Positions 1 through 12,065 of a stretch of DNA of 64,000 bases are shown one piece after another. The first letter of the stretch is position 1. Each line of letters opens with the position of its first letter. Location: assembly GCA_022578605.1 (NCBI GenBank), contig MU394085.1, positions 186,001 through 250,000 of the forward strand, given 5' to 3'. The position numbers and the translations under genes are program-made. The notes under the pieces are model-generated. The model was not told where the DNA came from. It did no database searches and was given only the letters and a program-made list of their open reading frames with translations. Origin of the DNA: Camillea tinctor (taxonomy: Eukaryota; Ascomycota; Sordariomycetes; Xylariales; Xylariaceae).

Positions 1-3000
1 AAGAGATAGTAGTTATAGGCACCATATACTACTGCATATGCATATGCATAGCGCATGTGTCGTTTATATTCGCACGCGGGGAGGGATTTCCGGTTACGTA
101 GGTTTGGTACGCTATATAGACAAGGCAAGGGGTCTCTATTCAGTTGATCCGTTGATGCGCTGTTCCGGGTTTGACGGCAACGCCAGTCTCGAGTCGGGCT
201 GTAACAACTTTGCTATACTACTTATCCTCGAGGTCTAGAAGACATGTTAGGCATTCTCTTGTGTTACCAATCGCCCCCTTCGTGCGAATTGGGGAGGCCA
301 AACTGGGGATACATCTTGCGTAGGTGGGCTTACACAGCATACCTAGGTAGCATGCAACGGGAATATCATATCAACTAGATAGGAAGAGGCATGGGTTTGG
401 TTGGTTGAGTCCGGGGATCTCTAAAGAAAAGAAAAAGCTTGTGACAGTTAACCTCTCGATGCCACTCTCACCCTACGTACATTACATGCCTGCGCATGCA
501 GACAGAGTACGCCGCTGAGATATTACCGGTGGGTATCATATGCATAAATAGCTTGTTGGTTTTGTTTGGTCGTTTTCTCTCTTCCATTACACGACAGGGA
601 AGTCGATGAGAAATCAGAATATAAGTAAATATGTGTAAGGGTATCATCTATCTATCTCGAAGCACCTGCGCGCGCATCTACATCCTGCTGTAATATGTAT
701 GATCGCGAGTGTCACAACATACTTCCAACGTCTTCTGTATATATAATGCTTATATCCCCTCATAGGCTTCATATTTGCCATTTCCTTGTACGTAACTTCA
801 TCTATAAGTAGGCAATCTAGTTTGACAGCACGGTCCGCTCCGGTCTATAGGTGCATGTTCCGTAAGTTCCGGCACGTCGTTGGCGTGCTATGTAGAGTTC
901 GGTACTGCAAGCAGTAAGGCACCTATGATTCCTTCATGACAGCATCCTGGGAGGGAGGATGCTAGGGAATTCCCATTCGTCCTCGGTCATCTGCCCACCC
1001 AAGCACGCACGTCGCATGCATAGTGCGCGTGTGAGTCGAATGCGCCCATACCTTACCGTTTTGCGGCTTCTCGCCCAGGCCTATCAACGAATAGGTGGAT
1101 GATGACGGGCGAGTAGGTGAAAGATGGTGTTGAGAGTCAGCTTGCTAAACCTCATAGCCCGAAGCTTGCCCTTAGGCAATAGCCAGATCCCGTGTGTATG
1201 CATGGGGATATGGCTAACTTTACGATTGCCTCCTTGTCCGAGATCGAGAATAGCTGTACCGACAAACGATGGACAACACTGCTATATCTTTACATGTCTG
1301 AGTGTCTGCAGGAAACCTTCCTTATTGCTTCTTCGCCACTGTCACCATACTCCTGCCCCTGCTGAGTACCTGCACCGGTGAGATTGGGGTTGGCCGGCTA
1401 GTTGGCCGGCTACGTGCTGCATATCGCATCTCGCGTATTCTGTTACCAAATTTGCTATGCCGACATCCTCGAAATACTCGCCTCTCACCTTTTCCTCGTT
1501 CTGAATTGCCTGTTCCCCATTCTCGGTTCTCCCGTCTTTCTTGGCGATGACGGAGCCAAGAAGCCGAGCAAGAGCCGCATCTCTGGGCGATCTCTGGGCG
1601 GTGGCGAAAATCTACTGCGATGGGAAGGGCTCAAGATTCAGGGTCCGTATGACTACTTAGCCATATTTATACTCTATAAAGCTACTTGGGACTCATTGAA
1701 TCAATATTTGAAGTCTTCTCGCCGTTCTAGCCTCATTTTCACGAGAATAGCTTCTGGGTGCGGATTGCGCCGTGAGGTTGGATAGAGTCGCCACGTGAAC
1801 GATAATGTACTCAAAAGTACACGTACGTAGGGATAGATCTGTGGCACATATGCAATCATCCGTATGCGTAAGAACGTGAGCCTGTGTTAGAAAGCAAGTG
1901 GAGCGGAAAGAAGAGGCGAAGAAAGGACAAGGGCGGCGTTGTAGGGATGTGCCATCAATCATCCCATATCTTTAGCCGAGTCCCCAATACATACCCGGTT
2001 TTCCAGCCCTATGTGAGCCACTTACTCAACCCGCCTTACTGTATATCCAACACGGGATTCCTGCCAATTTACGTGTGCCAATATGAACAAATTCATACGA
2101 CATGGCGTAGCAGCAGACTGGCCGCTTGAAACCGGGCAGTTGAGCGATGCTCCCTAGACAAGAAGTGACCTAATAAAAACCGGCAGATAAGTACGTCTTT
2201 GCTATCGATGTGCCCTAATGTAGCCGTCCTCTTGAGTGTTTCTAATATCGCATCGCATCACATCATGCCACACCTTTTGTCTTGTGCCAGTCCATACTGT
2301 AACTCTATACCCAACATCATAGTACCCGGCTGGCAAGATTAGGAAAGAAAGTCCGGGAAATCCTAGTAACGCCTACTGATTCGGGATAAATATTTTCATT
2401 CATACAAGCACCTGCGTGGTCTTGATATATCGGTTCTGAGTAGGTTTTGACATCTGATAGCATGCCGCCCATCACAACAACTCCCCTGCTATCGATGTGA
2501 CGTTCGCATATAGTTGCTTCGCCCATCAAGAGCATTTTATTTCTCGCGTATCCAAATCCCTCAATATCCGTTTATAAAATACAGTTTTTACGTTTCACAC
2601 AGTGCGCCCTCGATATTAATGGATGAGCTATTAGACTAGTTATGCGAAGGTGAGGGTAATAGTTTCATGTGTTGAAAGATAGCTATGTATATTGGTATGA
2701 GGTACATGCTCTGGCAGATTATATGCGCATTAGATGCGCGATATACTCGTAGCCATCTATTTTACCTAGAGATTTACTGCAAGGCATGACGAACTGGGGA
2801 ATAGTGGTTATACCTAGTACCATGGAACTGGGTCGAGGAAAGACATGCATGTGTTTAGACCCTAGTCTAATTTTACTATCGCCGTTGTAAATATCCATAC
2901 TGCCATCGTAAATCTGACTCTCATCGGAGTGATATCACCAGCTTACGATTTGCGTCTCATGGGCCATTCCAAAGGATGAGACATTCTTAGTGAGCACATG

Positions 3001-4271
3001 GGTGGCTAAGATTGCACGTGCACTTTCTAGATTTTAGAACAGAGTTATTTTATGCCTCATATGACTTGAAAAACAAGTTTGCTGACATCAAATCTAGTCC
3101 ATAAGCACTGATATGTATGATATTCACGTACTAAAATGAACCTGCCTTAGCAGAATTCGAGCATTGAATAATTTCTAATATGGCAATTAGTTCTGCCCCA
3201 CACAGCGAAGAAAAGGAGATCCATGACCAGCATTAACATTATAGTTGCTAGTAATGGCGGTGTAAGTCTGGAGAAAAACGAAACAAATTATGAGAACATG
3301 TCAAATAAATACTGAAGCGCTATTATCGCGGTACAATGACTATAAACACCACAGATAAATAATTTGATAGGTTTAATATAGTCTTACGTAATGATCTTAT
3401 AATTGACCTCATGGAACCAACCTAGGGATAGAAAATTTAGTTTCAAAGTATTCGATGGCCAGAATTAAAAGGCATAACTAGGCTATAGGGGTCCCCTGTA
3501 AGTAAGGATATCACTTGTGAGAATATGTTCTATGTCAGTGTACCGCTAGAGTCCCAACTCTTCGTGTAACATCGTGACAGCTGGAATATAGAGAACATGC
3601 CTGGGTAATTATGTCTTCGTTGCCATGAGAATAGCATCCGAGGCCAAGTAGAATGCTCCAACTAGTAGTTTTATATACTCAGTGACTAAGAGCTGTGCGA
3701 CCTAAGAAGACAACTCAAGCCAGAAACTAACCTTCTACTGTCTCAAGCCTCCCGATGAATTAGCTGGGGCTTACAGACAATTTTTGAGTCCCCTGAGAAC
3801 TTCGTACATGGCCAAGATTAACAAGCTGACTAAAAGAGCTAGGTTATTTTGACGACATTCTTGGGTTTGACAACTGTGAAGGTTAGGATGCGGCTTGGGG
3901 GTGCGGATACATGCAGCTCGGTGTGTAAGGATCCCGGTATTTAGGACTCATCGGCCAGATACACGGTCACCTTTATTATGGGGGTAAATAAGGGTATACC
4001 AGTAGTGATGAGTACTAGGAGAGGTGCCTTCAAATGCTCTGGGGCTTCTTATTTAGGAATATTTCGTTGAATATCTATCCGAGTTTCTTCTGCCTACTGG
4101 AATGTTTTTTCAACCGGCATGTCTTGTCCTTGTCTTATACAACTTAACTCCGAGGGTAGATTCTAAAGCCATCCCAATATCTCTTTAAGTTTCTTTCACA
4201 GGCTGCGGAAAGTCGAAGCGCTGTCATTATCTCTCCATGCCCCTTTCACGCAATATCTTGTATGATTGACG
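1..4271. other. Gene-poor left flank, no gene recognised
   Basis: Both strands carry only short open frames (longest about 127 codons) with no motif I recognise and no chain of frames joined by plausible splice sites. The sequence becomes more A+T rich after about 2.5 kb. It holds scattered short palindromic words such as TACCTAGGTA (340-349). It could be old decayed repeat DNA, but no terminal repeats or transposase motifs were seen. Confidence 0.6.
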
Positions 4272-6551
4272 CTATACAATGTGATCCAACCCGCTATCTC
4301 TACTGGGCCAGAACTTTTCCCCTACAAAACAAGCCTTCGTGTTCTTGGCTCGGTCTTTCATTTGCTCTTCTGTGCCTATTCCGCCAAATTCAGCACGTGT
4401 TTCTGAGCCTAGAGCTGCAAGCGCTGCTAGTGGTGAATTCTTTAAAACTATAACATTGCGTTTCGTCGTGGTATACATCGTAAAAGCGAGTAGAAATATG
4501 CCCGCTACTACCTGACTAGCAACAACTGCAAGCCAGGCCCAGCGTATCTGAACATAACTTTCGCTCTGCCAAGATGTTCCTTGTACAAGGTAAGAGTTTT
4601 GTACGGCACCGGATGGCTCCATCGTGCGAATACTAGTTCAATTCTGTCAGCAATAGCCAGACTCGGGGATTTATGGTGCCCTACATGTTTGTTACTGACC
4701 GGGCTAAGTTATTACTTAGATCTTCAAACTTCTGTAGTGTCGATTTGTGGTGTTGCCCGTCGCTGTTCCTGTTTGCCCATAATGCCGATGCGTAACCCAC
4801 TACGGATGGATCGCCTCTAACAAAGAGCCAACTATCCTCTGATGTAAAGGCATAGCATCCAATAAATGTGGCGTAAAACGCAGAGACAATATAACTTAGC
4901 TCTCGGCGAGCTGCAGTGAACACTCCAACCTCCATACGATTACCAAATGGCAATATCCCTTGAAGGAGGGTCGCTGAGTTCTGGCCCTTGTCTTCCGGAG
5001 ATGTGAACTGGCACAGGTTCTCAGAACAATCCAATTGCCATATCGGTGGTAATTCTGGGTTGAGAACTTTATATGACGAGCCCACTTCTTTTGTGTTGGG
5101 AACTCCGTTTAACACGGTAATATCTAACCCTTTGACACAGAGATGAATATTGACTTCGAACGCCTTGAATTCCGGTTTGCGGGTCCAATTTGAGGGTAAG
5201 GGGTATGGTATCCTTGATCCATTCGAATAAATGATGGCGAATCGAGCTATCGTAGACCGGTACAGGTCATCATCATTAGCAAAACCAAGTGAGTCTTTCA
5301 TCGGAAAAACTTGAAGACAGTTCGCAACTGGCGTGATCATGGACACTCCCAAAACTGGTATTGATACGTTCCAAGCTGCAGAGGAAATATCTGTGTCTTT
5401 CCATGCAGTCCAGTCCTTAAGAGTTGAATGCTTGATGAATTTTACCTCTAGGTGCTGTGACACATCCGCGACTTTGGCACAGGTTGCCAGTGTTTCGAAG
5501 TAGGGAAATGTACACTGTATTGTTTGGCATACAGGAACCACGTCAGTTACCTCGTTCCAAGATGATGATATGGCAGCTTTTATGTCCGTTTGTAATAATG
5601 TTCCTTGGGATCCTGGTGAGTTCGTCCAGTTTAGATCTTTATTAAGGATATGCTGGCTTGCTGGCACATAGGAAAGATTCCGTGTCTCTGAAAGTCGCGT
5701 CGGATATAGAATTGCCTGCTGAGTAAGGGGTACTGTTGCATATCCCACAATAGTGAGAATAGCCCCAATACTAGCAACTGACCTGTAAAGTTTTAGATTT
5801 TGATTTAAATCATGAGTCGAACATGAAGTTCTTACTTCCATCGTATTCTAGCTAGGAAGTTGCAAGAGCCGAGAAATCCTCGGCTGGCGTCATCGAAGAC
5901 TTCAAAGTCAATTAAGGGATGGCTATTCTTGAACCAATTCCACTTGTACTGGCTGAGCGATTTCGACACAGCCACCATAAGTGATGCTCTCTCTATAGTC
6001 GTTAAGAAAGCAAGCAGGGTGTTCAAGGAGACTTCTGCTGGTAAGATAGCTATGGGCAGAGATTCGCCTTCGAAATATTCCAGGAGAACGACCATAGCTA
6101 GTACGCATTAATTAGTTTTAAGCAACTTTTATTTAGTATATGCTAGGAGATTATAGCGACTAAGCTTACCAACAAAAGCCACTAGACTGAGAAGAATCGA
6201 CAATAATTCCCATTTCCAAGAGCAAAAGATGCCAGGATTCTTGCTTGACTGTTTGTAGCCGAAATCTCTACTGAAATAGTGCCTGGCTCCTAAAGAAGAA
6301 ATATCGTGTCTCGTAGCAAAGTTAGCCTTGGAAGAAGTATATTTATCAGTGTCGAGATCGTCAAGTGGAATGACTGTGTTAGCAAGCGGAGAATTTAAGC
6401 TTCCAAGTTCAGGGGTACTCTGAAATTCGAAGTCGCGAATGTCCCCAGTAGTTTCAGAGCCGCTGCTACTCCTGGAATCCAGGTGTCTAGGTGATGAGGA
6501 CTCCCCGGCTAATGGTGTCAAGAGGTGTTGGCTATTTGAATGCGGCATCAT
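4272..6551 (-). CDS. DUF3176 family membrane protein (4 exons, about 700 aa)
   Basis: The function of this filamentous-fungal family (Pfam DUF3176) is unknown. My model joins 6551-6170, 6097-5836, 5782-4685 and 4632-4272, giving introns of 72, 53 and 52 bp with GTAAGC, GTAAGA and GTAGGG donors and all phases closing. Family hallmarks are visible. A Ser-rich N-terminus leads to WKWELLS and a first membrane segment (about residues 115-135). Next come LNTLLAFLTTI, the block SQYKWNWF...PLIDFEVFDDASRG, a second membrane segment near 220-240, a roughly 330-residue loop with several Cys and N-glycosylation sequons, then ESYVQIRWAW and a last membrane segment near 613-635. The first ATG in frame is the tandem ATGATG at 6551/6548. 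The topology suggests a surface or endomembrane protein with a large extracytoplasmic loop. No disabling change is seen. The last donor (GTAGGG) is the weakest part of the model. Confidence 0.85.
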
Positions 6552-8450
6552 GATAAACAAGGTGTGTTTGAAAGATGACGTTAACAGTAAGGAAGCAGGG
6601 TGCTGTTTCAACGCTCAATTAACAAGACGAAGGTTGCTAGGCTACTTTATTTTATACAGAAAATTCAAGATAAATAATATCATAGATTAGATCCCTTGGG
6701 CTGTACAGCGTGAATAGATACGAAGTTCATGTGTACGGCATGATAACTACAACCATTCTTGCAAGAGTAACAAGTCGTCACTTAAAGTTATGCCTACCTA
6801 GGTGCATACCTTAAAATACTGAGAAAGACAAATTAGAGGCTAGTTCTATGTGTTAGCAAGCTCCATATGAAGTGTAGCATGGCTTAGCATTTTGGAACAC
6901 GACATGAAGTTATGCCAAAATTTATCGGAACACCGGGTAGAAACATCCCATAGGGATATTATTGCGTCTATAATCACAACATGATAATATCACCATTGGA
7001 GTGTAAACTATTCGTGCCATTAAGGTTACTTACATTTTACTATAAAGTTTGTCGAACGCCAATATTACCAATTGATAACTAGTTAACCTGGAATCGGAGT
7101 TTAAAGGTGGCGATAAGGGGGCTGAGCTTTGAACGTTAGTGAAATGCTATTTATATAGGGAGCTAGTAACTATATCTAAGCGAATTAAATGATTTTATCG
7201 TCGAAGGTCAAATGTTTGTGTCGTAAAAAGGTTGAGGGGGCTATGAGGACGACGTTTCTTCTCCCCGCATTCAATATAGCAACGTTTCACTACACCGGGT
7301 TGAGTGGTGTTCCCATCGTATTTTTTCGGGGTCCAAAGTTAAGGGACAATATCAAAATTCGCAGAAGAATATTCCATGTTATAGAATTCAATATACATTG
7401 GTTGATAAATAAAGCATATTGGTGTTACTACCTACGTGAGCCTCTAGGCAGAGATTCTAGGAGTATTAATTTATTCAGAAAAGTTAGATACTTGTTATTT
7501 GAAATTCTAATAATAGCATATAGCACCATCATGTACAATGCCGAGGTGTATATAGAAATGCTTTTCGGGTAGCACGTTTGGTCATTAATGAAAAGGTAAA
7601 GGCTGCGGCATGTTTGTTATACTTTAAGATGAGCCAGATAACACAAACATTTTCAAATCCCAAATACTGAACTGAAGATAGGGGGAACCTCATAGCATCA
7701 TGTGTATGAGGCTGTGAGGAATTAGGGACTATAGTCCCTAGTCTACGGCACACCATCATATTGTCAGTTTGTAAAGAAGTCATACATATAGAAACCGAGA
7801 AAAGGAATGTGTTGATCTCTAAAGTACCAACGCCGACATGGCCATAAAAAGAGAAGAAATAGTCGCCAACTTGTAAAAAAACGCAATATATATATATATA
7901 CGGAGTTGTGGTTCCTGGTTCTCCTAGTCCCCACAACAATAGGAAGAATCTAAGACAGAGACTTCAGACGTGTTAAATAGCCTTATTACATTAAGTGAAT
8001 GAGACGCTTCTGGAATTGGGGTCAACTACCTAGGTAATAACAATAAAAAGAATAGTTATGAGTTGCGAGTAACGAGTGAATAGTAATTGCCTGGTACTTT
8101 AACGCATATCGCAAAGACAGCAACCGCTATATGTTTGACAGACAATGGATAGAGTATTAAGGCCACCCAGTGTATGCTCAATAGGAATGGAGTTGTTGCG
8201 GCAGATACTACTAGATTAATAGAACAGTCTCTTTAGATACCTTACCACAGGGTGTAAAAACACCCCCTTTACCTCGACGTGTTAGAAACAACTAGCTGGT
8301 CCCAGAAATTAAATATATAATAAATCTTATCTTAATATTTTATGATGGTCGTCTCATGTTAGTAAAAGTATTGTGGAATTCCAATACCAAGTATAGGTTA
8401 TATTCAATAATTTTAGTTGCTTAAGTTCTTTATGAAAAGAAAACCCAGAT
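6552..8450. other. A+T-rich intergenic region
   Basis: This stretch has no recognised gene. One 127-codon ATG frame on the plus strand (7189-7572) is rich in Ile, Phe, Arg and Lys, as expected from A+T-rich DNA. It has no identifiable motif and no partner exon, so it is not called. A short TA run lies near 7888-7900, and a TACCTAGGTA word at 8027-8036. Confidence 0.55.
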
Positions 8451-9863
8451 TCATATAATTTTCAAGATACCCCAACCGACCTTGGAAGCACGACTCGCTG
8501 CCATGCTTATACTTGAGGCAGCAAGGAGAGCTCCACACCAAGCTATCAATCCAGTCCAATTATCATCGCTACCCAGAATAGCACCTGCTATAGGATTACT
8601 GACTAGAACACCAAATCCAATGAAACATAATGTCATACCAAGACGCGTCCCAATCTTGCTCTTGTCTGGTGAGAGGACTACTACACCGGTAGCTGAAAGA
8701 CCTATAAAAGCGCCCGTGGAGAACCCGTACAATACGCAGAATACCACCAGAGCAGCCTCTGTTCTAATAGCAAATAGACAGAAAGTCAAGATAGTGCTCA
8801 CTATAGTCATAAGCGTCTGCATATTGACTGAGCCTATCTTGTCAGCGTAATAACCTGGGATCAGCCGACCGGCTACAGAACTTGCGTTGATAATGGCTAG
8901 CAAGTATTCAGCCAGGGACGGCGAGACACTAGTCTGGTCGAGTCCGAATAACTCAACGTAGTAAAAAACAATGTATAGACCCATAAAGCCAAAGAATAGA
9001 CCAAGGGTGAACAGGAGGTAAGGAATATCCCTAAAAGCTGTGCGATCGATGAGGCTACGCTTTCTTGCTGGTATAGCTCTAGCCTTCATTGTAAGTAGCG
9101 CAACAAGTGAGGTGACAAGAAGTATGAAACCAAGGACCCGAATCGCCCACCCGAATCCGATACGAGCTTGAAGCTGGTTAAAGGCAATCGGATAAATGAC
9201 TCCACCTGCGAATGCGATCAGTATCGTTCGTTCAGCCCGCCCACGAACCTGAGTTTCTCACCAAGAGCACTACCGGCGGATGAAACACCGACTGCCAGCG
9301 CGGTGCTAGCATGAAAGTATTGGGATACAACGGCCGGTGCCGGCAAGTACAGACAGCCAAAACCAAGACCCATCATGAGACCTTGGGTCAAGAATACTTG
9401 CCAATATTGGGTCGTGATGCTCAGCAAGAACATTCCAAGGACTAGTAAAAGGGATCCTACGCCCAACAACGATCGTAAATACCCCAAATCAAAAACGGGC
9501 CCAGCAATGATCGATACAAAAAATAGCAGAAAGCCCTGGGTAGAGCCAATCCATGAGATGTTGGAAGATGATTGAGAGTGGAGAAAGTTGAGCTGGTAAT
9601 AGGTCTGGAAAACCCCGTATGTGTTCATCATGCCCCTAATTCAGCTCGTAACGTTAGCATGTGGATCAAAAACGTATTCATAAAACTAACCAGGTATTTA
9701 AATTCAGACAAAACGCGCCCAAAACTTGCAGCCATGCAAAGAGGTCTTCCTTTGGCTTAGCAGCAGCAGCACCATCATGCTCAGGCTGCCTAGGAATTTG
9801 TTCACCGTCTTCCAAATCAACTCTTGGGTCCTCTTTATCGTCCATCTTGCTCAAGCTCGACAT
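8451..9863 (-). CDS. MFS monocarboxylate-type transporter (3 exons, about 433 aa)
   Basis: This is a major facilitator superfamily membrane transporter of the fungal monocarboxylate (MCT-like) branch. Exons 9863-9691, 9635-9262 and 9205-8451 join with 55- and 56-bp introns and intact phase. The N-terminus is a charged cytosolic tail with many Asp/Glu. The first helix then reads LGAFCLNLNTWG into MNTYGVFQTYYQ, which is the branch signature. Later come ISWIGSTQGFLLFF, the GLGFGCLYLPAPAVVSQYF block and a basic central loop (KARAIPARKRS). The second half contains SSVAGRLIPGYYADKIG and a C-terminal half of hydrophobic helices, consistent with 12 segments. The length is normal. The upstream in-frame GTG is not used; 9863 is the first ATG. 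The substrate cannot be read from sequence. Because an O-methyltransferase and a decayed UstYa-like gene lie upstream, export or uptake linked to a secondary metabolite is possible, but that is inference. Confidence 0.88.
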
Positions 9864-10768
9864 TGAGTTACCTGGTATAGGAGATGAATAGCTGGAGTTG
9901 AAAAGGGAATAGCAAAAAAAAACCACAAAAGACGGGCAGATTATATAGATCGGGGCTCTCGGAAGTCAAGCTTGATTTAAGCCCATCCCCGATACTACCC
10001 AGTACCTACGAAGTGGTCAACCCACCCGCAGTACGACATAATTTTTACTACATGCATACAGCCGACAGTTGCAGTGATAAAGGGCCTATGTAAGTAGGTA
10101 AAGTAGTAAAGGATAATATATTCAACATTGGCATACATAGTAAATCAGATACGACGTATGACGCCAAGAGGGTATCTGGCCAATCACAATAGAGTCCTGA
10201 GTCAAAACTTGCTGTATAGATCAGTAATGAATATGGAATGAGTAGTCTACTCGATTCAAGGTTGCATTGAAGACTGGGTTGCGCAACCAACTGCATGATC
10301 AGCTCCTTGGCTCCGTACTTAAGGGATCCCATGTACGGGAGGAACGGACTGGGTTTAAGGAACGTTCCATGTGTATGTAAATATGTAACCCCTGAGACCT
10401 TCTACTTTATATACAAGAGTATTATACTATCAGGACGGCTACTTCAGATTTTGTAGTGAAATACGATCAATTTACGGCATCTAATCCGAAGATACCTAAA
10501 ATTAAACGATCACAACCCACTAGATGAGCCGCATCTTTACGGATAAGCACGGCCAGTCAGGTCTTAATATGCACCTCGTCCCGATGGTGGGCAATACCAT
10601 AGTGGCCCGAAGGCGATTTTAAGTGCGCAATATATTATCTTACTGCATAATGACCTTTTTCATTTCTAATGATTGGTATCGAGGTTGATTCCGTCCCCGC
10701 TTGGTACCACAGCGGCCGTCGCTGCCAGCCAAAGAATAGGACCGTATAGACATGACTTGAAAAAGCTC
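9864..10768. other. Intergenic region upstream of the MFS gene
   Basis: No gene is recognised here. A 94-codon ATG frame on the minus strand (10332-10048) has no motif. The stretch would contain the promoter of the transporter and the 3' flank of the decayed UstYa-like gene. Confidence 0.5.
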
Positions 10769-11325
10769 TCATATCAATCCTCGAACTTCATCTTCATGCT
10801 CGAAGCAGGCTGTGTGTCTCGTTACACACTCCGCCAGTTCACCTTAAGTTTTGCACATCGTCATTTGGCCTGATGCGATTTCTGGTAGGATTTGAAAGCC
10901 TGTATAACGCGGTGTCATCTGCATCGCGAATAATGTCCCGGAGCTGTTAGTTTGGGCAGTAAAATGCGTGAACTGATGAAACACTCTGGGGAATACCTTC
11001 ATCTAGATATTTGATATACCTAATGGAAGAGTGTGTGTCGGTATGGCTAAAGTGAGGTAATATAGTTGTACGAAATTCATGTGTGCAACTTGTAAGATCA
11101 GCTCGTGAAACTGCAGGCTATGGAACCATTGGAATAAATGTATCCATTTATCCTTACTCCATAGGAACCTAATGGCATACGGAAGACGCTGCTCTTTGAC
11201 GTAATCTTGTGGAAATGCTACCACTCCTGGATCGCCACCAAGTCTGTCCCACAACCCCGCTACTGTAGTGATATTGTCTCCCGTATATTCAGTAGATGGA
11301 GAGCCCGAATCTGTGTTGGCAGATC
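10769..11325 (-). pseudogene. Decayed UstYa-like (DUF3328) gene
   Basis: UstYa-family proteins are fungal oxidase-type enzymes with two HxxHC motifs; several are known to cyclise or modify ribosomal or NRPS peptides. Here the family pattern is readable but spread over different frames. One frame (about 11325-11008) gives SPSTEYTGDN, LWDRLGGDPGVVAFP, LPYAIRFLWSKDKW and FHSLQF, where HSLHC is expected. A second frame (about 10970-10908) gives HAFYC (expected HxxHC), an in-frame stop, then QLRDIIRDADD. A third frame (about 10910-10769) gives MTPRYTGFQ, GQMTMCK, a stop, then GELAEC and RHTACF. The change of frame inside the ADDTPRYT block looks like loss of two bases. Both metal-type motifs have lost residues (HxxHC to HxxQF and HxxYC). 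A membrane anchor upstream was not found. I infer a pseudogene; a spliced functional copy is unlikely because of the two stops. Confidence 0.72.
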
Positions 11326-12065
11326 GAGATTGATTCCCGTTGGTGGAATATTAATGTAATGTTTGGAGAGAAACTATAGGAAAGAAGCTACTATTCGTAC
11401 CAGACTGTGAAGCCTATTACACTCTTCTACTCCGAAACTACGTCCTAACAGCAGGAATTAGATAATAATTCAGAGCCCAATTCCAAAACTTGAACTGTTT
11501 TCATAGCATAGGCTTCATTTCACATTATATATCAGCTTCAGTAGCGCTTCGTTTATCAAAATCCTATATTTAAGAAACTAGGAGACTAGATATGCTAATA
11601 GTGAATATTGATATACGTATAACCCACAACGTCGAAACAAAGTGTAAATCTATAACAGGATAGATTAAGCAACATATGTCACAAATCCAACTGCTTGAAG
11701 TGAAGAGCTAAAGCAACAAGTCGGTGGCTTTCCATTTATCTCACCCAAGTGCTTCATGCCACTTAGATATCTCGGGAAAGGGAATGTCACAACGCACATT
11801 AATATGTCGTATGTGATTCACGGAAGTTATGCAGGTCACTGACCTAACGCTTCTCAGCTCATCCAATCAATTTGGTGTGGTTGCAGTACAAATAGGCGTT
11901 GTCTTAGAAATTTACGCCACCAAGAGCGTCATCGACACATTAGACTCTCAATATTATCCATGAGTTTACGAATCACTAGTAAACTACCCGCACAGCTGAA
12001 ATCCCTTCAGTATTACATGGAGCTAATACATCTTTCGTGACAAGAGATCACTACTACTTAACGCG
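11326..12065. other. A+T-rich spacer between UstYa relic and O-methyltransferase
   Basis: No open frame longer than about 60 codons with a recognisable motif is present. It may contain the eroded 5' part of the UstYa-like gene (membrane anchor and promoter), but I could not trace it. Confidence 0.5.

Noticed and set aside
7189..7572. 127-codon ATG frame in A+T-rich DNA
   Set aside because: It has no recognisable motif, the biased Ile/Phe/Arg/Lys content expected from base composition, and no splice partners.
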